Shown: piece after piece, positions 1-7,452 of the stretch
Layout: every line of letters starts with the position of its first letter
Position numbering within the stretch: position 1 is the first letter of the stretch
From: an uncultured Saprospiraceae bacterium
Lineage (GTDB): Bacteria > Bacteroidota > Bacteroidia > Chitinophagales > Saprospiraceae
Direction of reading: 5' to 3'
NCBI GenBank assembly: GCA_937942435.1
Contig: CALDEM010000014.1
Span: 62,001-126,000, forward strand
DNA: 64,000 nucleotides
Translations under genes and position numbers: made by a program
Notes under the pieces: model-generated
The model's input: only the letters and a program-made list of their open reading frames with translations
What the model was told of the DNA's origin: nothing
Database searches by the model: none

Positions 1-310
1 CCATGATGTCGAGTCCACCCATTGTCCTTACAGTGTGTTGAACCAATTGACTTACTTGATCTTCAAATCTTACATCGCAAACAACGGCTATTGCTTTAAC
101 ACCAAGTAACTTAGCAGCGTCAACTATGTCGCTCATATCTGAAGATATACCGATGTGTTCTTTTGAAAAGTTGTCCCCCTTAGGAGCACCGATATCTGTT
201 ACTACAACATTGCAACCTTCTTGAGCAAGAAGCATGATGATCGCTTCTCCTATACCTCCTTTTCTTCCAGATCCAGTTACAATGGCCGTCTTTCCCTTGA
301 GCTGATACAT
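1..310 (-). CDS. SDR-family oxidoreductase, partial (C-terminus beyond left edge)
   Basis: Reading the minus strand from an ATG at 308-310 gives about 103 residues that run off the left edge without a stop. The start MYQLKGKTAIVTGSGRKGGIGEAI is that of a short-chain dehydrogenase/reductase: a beta strand followed by TGxxxxxGIG, the NAD(P)-binding glycine motif. Further on are CDV (binding of the adenine ring) and the beginning of GGLDIMVN-type sequence. The catalytic Ser-Tyr-Lys lies outside the window, so substrate class cannot be given. It is the last visible gene of the minus-strand operon that starts at 4608, 12 nt behind the HapK-like gene. Inference: it oxidises or reduces a hydroxy/keto intermediate of the catabolic pathway. 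Confidence 0.85.
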   Translation of the reverse strand, partial: MYQLKGKTAIVTGSGRKGGIGEAIIMLLAQEGCNVVVTDIGAPKGDNFSKEHIGISSDMSDIVDAAKLLGVKAIAVVCDVRFEDQVSQLVQHTVRTMGGLDIM

Positions 311-322
311 CTTCTATTCTAT

Positions 323-634
323 TTACGCGAATTGTTCAGAAACAATGAATGTCGGATTGTCAGTGAATTCTTGAAACTCTGCAGCAATCTTTTGCATGTG
401 ATCGGTAGATACTTCTTCTCCAAGCTTGGCCATGTCATTGACTTCTATAACTTCGCAATATTGATATGGAGATTTTTCTTCAGTACCCATAATGTTGCCG
501 AGTCGATAGACCTTAAAGTTGTCTACAGAAACTAACCCTTTTACAGTTGGGACATCAGTAGTTTGCGCCCACTTCTCATATGCTTCTTTAGAAGCCTCAT
601 CCTTTAAATTGAATAATACAATTAGTGCTGCCAT
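323..634 (-). CDS. HapK/RedY-like small protein (dimeric alpha/beta barrel fold)
   Basis: A 103-residue protein with a beta-alpha-beta ferredoxin-like pattern (ALIVLFNLK start, then a YEKWAQTTDVPTVKGL segment, then CEVIEVNDM). This matches my memory of the REDY-like HapK family, named after proteins of prodiginine (tripyrrole) biosynthesis clusters, whose exact chemistry is not firmly known. It has no signal peptide, so it is cytoplasmic. It sits between the aldolase and the SDR in the minus-strand operon 4608-1. Members also occur in catabolic clusters of unrelated bacteria, so the pyrrole link is suggestive only. Alternative: an EthD-like or muconolactone-isomerase-like dimeric barrel. Family assignment is by residue pattern, not by search. 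Confidence 0.7.
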   Translation of the reverse strand: MAALIVLFNLKDEASKEAYEKWAQTTDVPTVKGLVSVDNFKVYRLGNIMGTEEKSPYQYCEVIEVNDMAKLGEEVSTDHMQKIAAEFQEFTDNPTFIVSEQFA

Positions 635-665
635 GTTAAACGATTGTAACTTTGATTATAATAAA

Positions 666-1427
666 TTATGTTCTTGCTGATAAGAACTCTTTGCTTCTGA
701 CTTTTATAAGCCCTTGTACTGAGTTAAGAATAAATCTTGCTCCTTTATCCATAAGCACCTGAGCTTGCTCACTTGTGCCAGCTACAGTACCGAACCACTT
801 GCCTGCATCAAGGATTGTTGCAAAAATATCATCGAGCATCTTCTTTACTTCATCATGTCCAGGTCCGTCATAGAAACCCATAGACATAGCGAGATCACGT
901 GGACCAATTATAAAACCATCGACACCTTCAAGAGCACACATGGCTTTGAGGTTCTTAACACAGTCTAATGTTTCTATCTGTGGCATAACTAATGTTTGCT
1001 CGTTGGCAAATTGCACATATTCTAATTGTGACATCTCACCCTGCATATAATCGGACGCTCTAACAGGGCCTAGACCTCTCCTTCCGAGAGGGGGATATTT
1101 GATGGCATCTATTAAGATTTTTACATCCTCTACAGTATCTATAGTTGGCATCATTACACCCATGACTCCTGCATCCATGTACTGTAAGATTAACTTGGGA
1201 TCTACGCTTCGTATCCGAGCAAGTGGTGTACAGTCTCTTAACTCACATGCGCGAACCATATTGGTTACATCAGATATAGATATACCACCATGTTCTCCAT
1301 CGATCATATAAAAGTCATAATTGTTAAGACCGATGTACTCGCAGATGACTGGGTCGGTTGTTGGAGATATAACACCAAAACCAACTTTTTCTGATTCGAT
1401 TCTTTTTTTCAGTTTGTTTTCCCTCAT
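666..1427 (-). CDS. HpcH/HpaI-family class II aldolase
   Basis: A 253-residue protein of the normal length for HpcH/HpaI aldolases, which split or form 4-hydroxy-2-oxo acids with a divalent metal and typically release pyruvate. Visible motifs are the IDGEHGG segment (D43, E45, H46; the conserved acid-histidine region), R71 in LARIR, GVMGVMMPTIDTVEDV (metal and phosphate-loop region) and KYPPLGRRGLGP. It lies 17 nt from the LeuD-like gene and 31 nt from the HapK-like gene, in the operon starting at 4608. Pyruvate release would fit the AceE/AceF genes of the same regulon. Citramalyl-type or dehydro-deoxy-glucarate-type substrates are equally possible. Confidence 0.88.
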   Translation of the reverse strand: MRENKLKKRIESEKVGFGVISPTTDPVICEYIGLNNYDFYMIDGEHGGISISDVTNMVRACELRDCTPLARIRSVDPKLILQYMDAGVMGVMMPTIDTVEDVKILIDAIKYPPLGRRGLGPVRASDYMQGEMSQLEYVQFANEQTLVMPQIETLDCVKNLKAMCALEGVDGFIIGPRDLAMSMGFYDGPGHDEVKKMLDDIFATILDAGKWFGTVAGTSEQAQVLMDKGARFILNSVQGLIKVRSKEFLSART

Positions 1428-1444
1428 AAGTCCTATTCTTCTAA

Positions 1445-1969
1445 TTATCCTATGGGTTGGCCTTTTGCAATTTTGTCTCTTACAAAGTTCATCAGCCCAC
1501 CCGCACTTTCTACTTCTGCGACAAAAGGTGCAGCTGGCACAGAATTAAATGATTTGTTGGTTGTGAGATTGGTGATGTTGCCAGTAGAAGGATCATATTC
1601 TAATTCATCTCCTGTGTTACATCCCTTTGCTATGTCTTTGCTGGTTACGAATGGTAATCCATAGTTTATAGCATTGCGAAATTGTAAACGAGCAAAACTA
1701 TCTGCAAACACGGCTTTGATGCCTGCACCCATAAGTCCAGTGATTACATGCTCTATACTTTTGCCGCCTCCGGCGAAATTATGCGCAGCTACAATAAAGG
1801 TGTATCCTCCATCCTTGAACCCATTCTCCTTATTAAACTCTTCTTTAACTCCTGCCATTACCCACTTACTATTTTCTTCAGGATTAATAGGAGATATCCA
1901 ATATTCTTGAATAATGATATTGTAAGCCATCACGTAGTCATCTGCCACCCAACATTTTCCTCTTATCAT
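1445..1969 (-). CDS. Aconitase-superfamily hydratase small subunit (LeuD/DmdB-like), first copy
   Basis: A 174-residue swivel-domain protein of the LeuD size class. It keeps the shape of the family, with a short AHNFAGGGKSIEH loop at residues 62-74 and ADSFARLQFRNAINYGLP at about 89-106. However, the usual GCGSSREHAP loop is changed to GGGKSIEHV, so the substrate-binding serines and arginine differ from isopropylmalate isomerases. The large subunit is encoded upstream at 3343-4608 but separated from it by an amine oxidase gene, which is unusual. No leuA or leuB is present, so leucine synthesis is unlikely; hydration of an alkyl-maleate is a better guess (inference). The next gene (aldolase) follows at 17 nt. 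Confidence 0.82.
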   Translation of the reverse strand: MIRGKCWVADDYVMAYNIIIQEYWISPINPEENSKWVMAGVKEEFNKENGFKDGGYTFIVAAHNFAGGGKSIEHVITGLMGAGIKAVFADSFARLQFRNAINYGLPFVTSKDIAKGCNTGDELEYDPSTGNITNLTTNKSFNSVPAAPFVAEVESAGGLMNFVRDKIAKGQPIG

Positions 1970-1981
1970 AATTATAACTTT

Positions 1982-3328
1982 TTAAATATTCAATTCTTTG
2001 AAAACCCTTAAGGCTGATTCTGCGGCACCTTCTATACCTCTTGAAGCACGTGCTGTGTGTTCTCCTGCAAAGTGAACATTTCCAGCAGGCTTGATCATAT
2101 CTTCAAATAGTGCAGCCTGGCCTACGCCAAATTCTGCGTAAGCTCCTTTGTTATATCTATACTCTCCCCAATTATGAGTACCTACATATTCTAAATTCCC
2201 TTCGGTAGCAGGGCGTATTTCTTTTAATTTGTTCAAAGTGTAGTCTGCTATTACTTTATCAGATTTGTTGTCAAAAAATGAAGTACCTTTTCCATTGACC
2301 CAACACACCAACTCGTATTGATCAGGATGAGCGCTGGAGTTCATTATTCTTTCTAAAGGAGTATCGGTCCACATGTCTACATGATACCCATCCTCTTCCC
2401 AGAAATGACTTGTAGGCTTAAGATGGATCTGAGTAATCAAAGTGTATTTGAGCTCTTCTATAGCCTTCTTTTGATTTACGGAAGTGGATAATCTCATCTC
2501 TACATCTCGTAGGGTAGAAAAGGGTAAAGTGCTTATTGCTTTAGCTGCTTTATAAGTTGATCCGTCTTCACAAGTGATTTTTACTCCTGAGCCACTATCG
2601 GTAAGTGATGTCACCATCTTGTCAGTAGATACTTGACCCTTTAACGTAGTAACGATAGCATCTATCAATGTCTTAGAGCCATCTTTGAAATTATAAATTC
2701 TTTTAGAGCCATTGAACTTTCTAAAAGCCCCACTGTGGAGAGAGTTTATAGCTGAAGTCTCTCGCACGTCATTGTAATTTGCACTGATGTTGATGATATC
2801 TATCTCAGCTTGCGTCCTTCCTCTATCGATGAGAAGGTCGCTATAGACACGATCAAGATCTGGTCTTTGATACCATTCATCAAGAGCGCTGAGTATAGGA
2901 CCTTCTTTGGGTAACTGATATTCTAGCATTCTTGGATTGGGATCTGAGTGGTTCCAATCATTTTGAAGTTGTCCATCTTTATAGATGCAAGTTGGACTAC
3001 GCATATAGTCTGTGATATCAACCAGATCAACATTGAGCTCATTGACAATCTTCATGAGTTCTACATACTTGTCTCCGATACCACGACCTCCTACTTCTCT
3101 ATTTTGCAAATCTGTATGCGTGAAAAGTCTACCGCCTAGTCTATTACTGCCCTCTACAAGGATGTAGTCCTTGCCTGCTTTGTCCAAAAGATGAGCAAGG
3201 TAGAGGCCTGATATGCCACCACCTAAAATTATAAACTCGGTATCAAGAGAAGCGCTACAACTTGGCAAACCCATCACACCTGCAAGTCCAGCAGCACCAG
3301 TGGTTCTTATAAAGTTGCGTCTTTTCAT
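1982..3328 (-). CDS. Exported flavin amine oxidase family protein, first copy
   Basis: A 448-residue FAD enzyme. The N-terminus KRRNFIRTTGAAG is a twin-arginine-type signal followed by LPSC at 21-24, so it is probably exported folded and lipid-anchored. The dinucleotide-binding motif GGGISG is at 36-41, the ribose-binding acid at E59 and RLGGR at 63-67. The C-terminal FAD signature VHFAGEHTARASRGIEGA is near 416-433. The family oxidises amines, but also includes phytoene desaturases and protoporphyrinogen oxidases, so the substrate is open. It is placed between the LeuC-like and LeuD-like genes with gaps of 14 and 12 nt, so it is co-transcribed with them. It is a paralogue of 5953-7443. Confidence 0.88.
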   Translation of the reverse strand: MKRRNFIRTTGAAGLAGVMGLPSCSASLDTEFIILGGGISGLYLAHLLDKAGKDYILVEGSNRLGGRLFTHTDLQNREVGGRGIGDKYVELMKIVNELNVDLVDITDYMRSPTCIYKDGQLQNDWNHSDPNPRMLEYQLPKEGPILSALDEWYQRPDLDRVYSDLLIDRGRTQAEIDIINISANYNDVRETSAINSLHSGAFRKFNGSKRIYNFKDGSKTLIDAIVTTLKGQVSTDKMVTSLTDSGSGVKITCEDGSTYKAAKAISTLPFSTLRDVEMRLSTSVNQKKAIEELKYTLITQIHLKPTSHFWEEDGYHVDMWTDTPLERIMNSSAHPDQYELVCWVNGKGTSFFDNKSDKVIADYTLNKLKEIRPATEGNLEYVGTHNWGEYRYNKGAYAEFGVGQAALFEDMIKPAGNVHFAGEHTARASRGIEGAAESALRVFKELNI

Positions 3329-3342
3329 AAAGAGCGGGTAGG

Positions 3343-4608
3343 TTAATTAAAAGTACGAGGGTCAGTGATTACTCCAGTTACAGATGAAGCGGCAACAACG
3401 GCAGGAGATGTAAGATAGATCTGCGCATTTTTACTTCCCATGCGCCCTTTCATATTTCTATTGCCGGCACTAAGGACGATATCTCCATCACCCGCTACGC
3501 CAGTATGTATGCCTGCGCACGATGCGCAACTAGGCGTATCTATAGCTGCTCCTGCTTCTATCAAGGTCTCTAAGTAACCAGCTCTGAGTGCATCTAGATA
3601 TACTGTCTGACTGGCTGGTACTACGATCATATTGATGTCTCTATGGATTTGTTTGTCTTTTAATATCTGCGCCATAATGGCGAGATCTTCTAATCTGCCA
3701 TTGGTACAAGTGCCTACAAAGGCCTTGTTAAATTTGGTGCCAACCACCTTCTCTACTGGGACTGTATCATCGAGTTTGTCTGGTAGTGCTACTGTAGGGC
3801 CGACATTGGTTACGTCGACTTCATATACGGCTTCGTAGTGAGCATCTTCATCACTGTCAAGCATCTCCCACTCACCTTTGGCTACTCCAGAAAGATAGTC
3901 TACTGTCACTTGGTCAGGTGCTACGATGCCGTTTTTGGCCCCGAGGTCGACAGTCATATTGCATAGCGTCATACGTCCTGCCATATCGAGTGCCGAGATT
4001 GCAGGGCCTGTGAACTCGAGGGTTTTATAAATCAGATGCCCATTCCAGTGCATCATACCCATGATATGGAGACTAAGATCTTTAGCCATAATCCAAGGTT
4101 GCCATGTTCCTGTTATGTTAAACTTTACAGCTTCTGGCACACGAAACCAAGCTTTGCCCGTTGCCATAGCCACTGCTGCATCTGTAACACCGACGGCATT
4201 GCCAACTGCTCCAACTGCTCCATAAGTATTGGCATGAGAGTCAGTACCTATGCTGACCGTCCCAGGAAGTACATGGCCTTGCTCTACCATGATCTGATGA
4301 GCGATCCCTTGTCTACCTAAATCATAAAAGTGAGTAATGTCGTGTTCTCTTACGACCTCTCGCCATTCGTTAAGCATTGTTGCAAACTTTTGGTTTGGTG
4401 GAGGTACTAAGTGATCTGAAACACAGATAACTCGATCTTTGTCAAATACTTCAGACTTGCCCAGGGACCTAAACTTTGTAAAGCATTGCTTACCGAGATA
4501 ATCCATTGTCATCACAGTGTTAATGTCTACCCACACTAGCTCTCCGGGCTTTACTTGATCCCTTCCGCTGGTACGAGCCATTATCTTTTCCGTAATCGTC
4601 ATTCCCAT
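3343..4608 (-). CDS. Aconitase-superfamily hydratase large subunit (LeuC/DmdA-like), first copy
   Basis: A 421-residue protein, the length of the short LeuC/homoaconitase/dimethylmaleate-hydratase type rather than the 466-residue bacterial LeuC. The three 4Fe-4S cysteines are C301 in GTCTNGR and C361 and C364 in SCASCAG. IGTDSHANTYGAVG is the family signature. The family adds water to (or removes it from) a substituted maleate or malate. Its promoter region carries a perfect operator palindrome at 4656-4678. It is the first gene of the operon running to the left edge, and its small subunit is at 1445-1969. The ATG at 4606-4608 was taken; a second ATG two codons later is possible. Confidence 0.9.
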   Translation of the reverse strand: MGMTITEKIMARTSGRDQVKPGELVWVDINTVMTMDYLGKQCFTKFRSLGKSEVFDKDRVICVSDHLVPPPNQKFATMLNEWREVVREHDITHFYDLGRQGIAHQIMVEQGHVLPGTVSIGTDSHANTYGAVGAVGNAVGVTDAAVAMATGKAWFRVPEAVKFNITGTWQPWIMAKDLSLHIMGMMHWNGHLIYKTLEFTGPAISALDMAGRMTLCNMTVDLGAKNGIVAPDQVTVDYLSGVAKGEWEMLDSDEDAHYEAVYEVDVTNVGPTVALPDKLDDTVPVEKVVGTKFNKAFVGTCTNGRLEDLAIMAQILKDKQIHRDINMIVVPASQTVYLDALRAGYLETLIEAGAAIDTPSCASCAGIHTGVAGDGDIVLSAGNRNMKGRMGSKNAQIYLTSPAVVAASSVTGVITDPRTFN

Positions 4609-4655
4609 GTATGCACGAATTAGTTAGTGTTTACGAGTTTCATAAACATAATAAA

Positions 4656-4678
4656 AATAGTTAATTAAGTTAACTATT
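4656..4678. promoter_or_regulatory. Operator palindrome, site 1
   Basis: AATAGTTAA, 5-nt spacer, TTAACTATT: a perfect 9-bp inverted repeat, 48 bp upstream of the LeuC-like gene at 4608. The same sequence recurs across the window. The likely binder is the MarR-type protein at 55384-55863 (inference). On the minus strand, a TATGTTTA stretch between site and gene may be part of the promoter. Confidence 0.75.
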
Positions 4679-4727
4679 AAATAGATTAATTAATATCGAA
4701 AAGAGAGGTTGTGACCAATCTTATGTG

Positions 4728-5237
4728 TTACTTGTCTGATCGAGATGGCTGTCCGTTGGTTCGGACATTAGGTAGATCTATCCAAAACTGGGGATCTATT
4801 TCATCTTCAGTTTTGATCTGATGCTCATCAATCATCGTTAAACCTTGGAACTCATTGTCTTGAGCCCACTTCCAAACACGGATGCGATGTTTTTCTTCTG
4901 GCCCTATCAGGTCTATGATCTCGTAAAGATTAGATCCTGGTCGATCTTTGTAACTCCATGTTAACACTATACTATTGTGCGTCTCCCACGCTTTACCTAG
5001 GATTCGAGGATTATCGAATATTAGCTCGTCGTTATCATTGAAGTGACATACTCCAAAGTCGTGACATTCATAATGTCCATCATCCCACATGTACTCATTT
5101 ACTTGATGATAGCTTCGTGGTCCTTCAAACCTTATAGTCAAGCGATCTTTCCATTTGTCTCGAACGGAACCATCGGGATTAATCCTTGTGTATGTGCCTT
5201 CCCAGACACCTGTATGCTTTGGAAATAATTTTAGCAT
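4728..5237 (-). CDS. DUF3598-like small protein, probably lipocalin-type barrel
   Basis: A 169-residue protein without a signal peptide. The start LFPKHTGVWEGTYTRINPDG and the later HQVNEYMWDDG and TWSYKDRPG segments follow the alternating strand pattern of DUF3598-type proteins, a family I know mainly from cyanobacteria and relate to the lipocalin-like bilin lyase folds. This is pattern recognition without a search. It is transcribed alone, or with the following operon at 4608, which has its own operator. A perfect operator palindrome at 5292-5316 lies 54 bp upstream, with a Bacteroidota-type TACTTTTG box between. A role as binding protein or isomerase for a hydrophobic pathway intermediate is inference. 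Confidence 0.65.
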   Translation of the reverse strand: MLKLFPKHTGVWEGTYTRINPDGSVRDKWKDRLTIRFEGPRSYHQVNEYMWDDGHYECHDFGVCHFNDNDELIFDNPRILGKAWETHNSIVLTWSYKDRPGSNLYEIIDLIGPEEKHRIRVWKWAQDNEFQGLTMIDEHQIKTEDEIDPQFWIDLPNVRTNGQPSRSDK

Positions 5238-5273
5238 GAACTTTATTTAACTGAATGAAGAATTTCCGCAATA

Positions 5274-5281
5274 CAAAAGTA
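5274..5281 (-). promoter_or_regulatory. Candidate Bacteroidota -7 promoter box
   Basis: On the minus strand these bases read TACTTTTG, an exact match to the TAnnTTTG element of Bacteroidota primary promoters. It lies 36 bp upstream of the start at 5237 and 10 bp from the operator at 5292-5316. A repressor bound there would cover the upstream promoter zone. No clear -33 TTTG was found. Confidence 0.45.
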
Positions 5282-5291
5282 CATCAATTAT

Positions 5292-5316
5292 AATTAGTTA
5301 ATGAAGTTAACTAATT
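5292..5316. promoter_or_regulatory. Operator palindrome, site 2
   Basis: AATTAGTTAA, 5-nt spacer, TTAACTAATT: a perfect 10-bp inverted repeat in the divergent region between the DUF3598-like gene (-) and the cytochrome c gene (+). It is the most complete copy of the motif in the window. It is paired with a weaker copy 69 bp further right. Confidence 0.78.
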
Positions 5317-5384
5317 AATTATTCGTTCAGAATCTCTGTATATAGATTAAAGTGTAGAACAAAATGTTACTAAGTTCAACTTTT

Positions 5385-5403
5385 TAGTTAACTTAATTAA
5401 TTA
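5385..5403. promoter_or_regulatory. Operator palindrome, site 3 (imperfect)
   Basis: TAGTTAA, 5-nt spacer, TTAATTA: the shared motif with one mismatched pair in the arms. It lies 86 bp upstream of the cytochrome c start, so sites 2 and 3 may serve the left and right promoters of the 250-bp divergent intergenic region respectively. The rest of that region shows nothing recognisable. Confidence 0.6.
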
Positions 5404-5488
5404 TTAATGATCCTAGCTAATTGGCTTGACTGGGAAAGATGTCACAGAGTCAGAGGCGGGTTAATGAATATTGTATCTATCAATTCAT

Positions 5489-5947
5489 ATGAAAAGATTA
5501 CTTAAGGTTGGAATTGTTCTTCTTGTCACAATTACGCTTTTAGTGAGTTGTGACGATAAACAAAAAGAAAGTGTAGTTGCGGTTGAAGTTGACAAAAATA
5601 GGACGACAAAAGTTAAAAATAATGTTGTTATGACTCCGCAACAAAAGCTAGGAAAACGATTGTTTATCATGTGCGAAGCATGCCACAATGTTGTTAGAGG
5701 TGCACCACATAAAGTAGGACCTAACCTACATGGTGTTTTTGGTAGAAAGGCTGGAACCGAAGCAGGATTCGTTTATTCTGAAGCGGTTACTAATTCTGAC
5801 ATTGTATGGAGTGATGAAACAATCCGATCATGGCTGAAAGCCCCAAATGAATATATACCAGGAACAAATATGGTTTTTGTTGGATTACAGAAAGAACATC
5901 AACAAGATGCACTCCTTTCTTATTTACATCTTGTAACGAAAGAATAA
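5489..5947 (+). CDS. Class I cytochrome c lipoprotein
   Basis: With the ATG at 5489 the protein has 152 residues; an in-frame TTG at 5471 would only add six residues before the signal. A hydrophobic stretch ending in LLVSC (C21) marks a lipoprotein signal. The haem-binding motif CEACH is at 62-66, GPNLHGVFGRKAG follows at about 77-89, and the axial methionine is probably M128 in GTNMVF. It resembles mitochondrial-type soluble cytochrome c. The flavin amine oxidase starts 5 nt behind it, also with an export signal and lipobox. Inference: it accepts electrons from that flavoprotein in the periplasm, as described for the nicotine-degrading flavin dehydrogenase NicA2 and its cytochrome c. Confidence 0.92.
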   Translation: MKRLLKVGIVLLVTITLLVSCDDKQKESVVAVEVDKNRTTKVKNNVVMTPQQKLGKRLFIMCEACHNVVRGAPHKVGPNLHGVFGRKAGTEAGFVYSEAVTNSDIVWSDETIRSWLKAPNEYIPGTNMVFVGLQKEHQQDALLSYLHLVTKE

Positions 5948-5952
5948 ACGAC

Positions 5953-7443
5953 ATGAAGACTAATCGAAGAAAATTTATAAAAGGTATATCAGGAGCAGCA
6001 GTTGCTACTACAGTAATATCAAGTTGTTCTGCTCCCGTGAAGCAACAAGAAGTTAGGACGAGCACAAAAAAAATTGCTGGATCTATTGATAAAGTTTTTG
6101 ATGTCATCGTAGTTGGAGCCGGACTCTCGGGACTTCATGCTGCAATGCTCCTAGAGGAGTCTGGTCTTGATGTGCTCGTATTAGAAGGAAGAAGTAGATT
6201 AGGAGGTCGTGTATACACCTTGGATGATGTTCCGGGTAAGCCTGAAGCCGGTGGCGAATACATGGGTGCGAACTACGCGAGGATGCGCAACGTTGTCGAT
6301 AAGCTGGGACTGGAGACATTCACTCCAGAATTTGATAATGCAACTCGCCCGTGGTCTTATCATATCAAAGGCCAACACATCACGAAAGACGAATGGGCTA
6401 CTCATAGCTTAAATCCAATGGAAGGAGATGATCGAGCGTTACTTCCTCATCGCATGCTATGGACTTTATCAGATAAGGGGAATCCATTAGATGGACACGG
6501 ACTTGACGCTTGGTTGACTCCAGAATTTAGAAAATATGATATTCCGCAAGATCAATATCTGAGGTCAATTGGGTTTAATGAAGAGACGATAAGGCTCATG
6601 AATATCATGATTCACTCAGGAGGGATGACACGTACATCTGCACTCAATGAGTTAAGAAGATACCACGTCTCTGGGTTTAATAGTAACATGACTTTTGGTG
6701 ACGGAACCTCATGGAAGCAAGTTAAAGGTGGTAACTCTCTCTTACCAAAAGGTATGGCAGAGTCACTAAAAGAATATCCGCTTTTAGAAAAAACAGCAGT
6801 AGCTTTCAAAGAAGAGAATAGCGTGGTAACAGTACACTGCGCAGATGGCACTGAGTATAAAGCATCAGACGTAGTATGTAGTATACCAATGACAGTACTG
6901 AAGAATGTAACATTCGAACCTGAGATAACGGGTATAACTTATGAAGCCATCAATCAGATAGAATATGGTTTATCAATACAAGCGCACTTTCTAATTACAG
7001 ATCCATATTGGGTTGAAGATGGCTTAGATCCTAACATCTGGACAGATGGACCATTGGAGCGTTTTGCAATAAGAACAAAGGTGGACGCCGACCAACCTGA
7101 GTCAGCAGTAGCTTTTATAAATGGACCTGAGTCTTTCAAATATAGACTGATGTCAGACGAGCAAGTGTTTCACTATGTGGAGAAGATGGTATACGAGCTA
7201 AGACCTTCTGCAAAAGGAAAATTAAAACCGATCATGATTCAGAGTTGTGAGCGTGATATACATGGCGCAGGCGATTGGGTAGTTTGGAAGCCAGGCCAGG
7301 TGACGAAGTTTGGCAACCATATGCGCAACAACCATGGTCACATCCACTTTTGTGGCGAACATACGGCGATCATGGAGAGAGGTATGGAAGGAGCATTTGA
7401 ATCTGGAGAGCGTGCAGCTCTGGATATTATTCTCACTGGTTAA
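5953..7443 (+). CDS. Exported flavin amine oxidase family protein, second copy
   Basis: A 496-residue FAD enzyme with a twin-arginine-like start (TNRRKFIKG) and a lipobox SSC (C25). GAGLSG is at 55-60, the acid at E78, RLGGRV at 82-87, and the C-terminal HIHFCGEHTAIMERGMEGAFESG contacts FAD. It is about 45 residues longer than its paralogue at 1982-3328. Gaps to the cytochrome c gene (5 nt) and to the CpeT-like gene (9 nt) show one transcript under operator sites 2 and 3. The neighbouring cytochrome c suggests a dehydrogenase rather than an oxygen-using oxidase (inference). Substrate is unknown; amine, pyrroline or porphyrinogen-type carbon-nitrogen oxidation would fit the superfamily. Confidence 0.9.
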   Translation: MKTNRRKFIKGISGAAVATTVISSCSAPVKQQEVRTSTKKIAGSIDKVFDVIVVGAGLSGLHAAMLLEESGLDVLVLEGRSRLGGRVYTLDDVPGKPEAGGEYMGANYARMRNVVDKLGLETFTPEFDNATRPWSYHIKGQHITKDEWATHSLNPMEGDDRALLPHRMLWTLSDKGNPLDGHGLDAWLTPEFRKYDIPQDQYLRSIGFNEETIRLMNIMIHSGGMTRTSALNELRRYHVSGFNSNMTFGDGTSWKQVKGGNSLLPKGMAESLKEYPLLEKTAVAFKEENSVVTVHCADGTEYKASDVVCSIPMTVLKNVTFEPEITGITYEAINQIEYGLSIQAHFLITDPYWVEDGLDPNIWTDGPLERFAIRTKVDADQPESAVAFINGPESFKYRLMSDEQVFHYVEKMVYELRPSAKGKLKPIMIQSCERDIHGAGDWVVWKPGQVTKFGNHMRNNHGHIHFCGEHTAIMERGMEGAFESGERAALDIILTG

Positions 7444-7452
7444 AACAAAGAT

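Noticed and set aside
1445-4608. Leucine biosynthesis (leuC/leuD)
   Set aside because: No leuA or leuB nearby, two copies of the hydratase in a catabolic setting, short large subunits and an altered small-subunit loop in the first copy.
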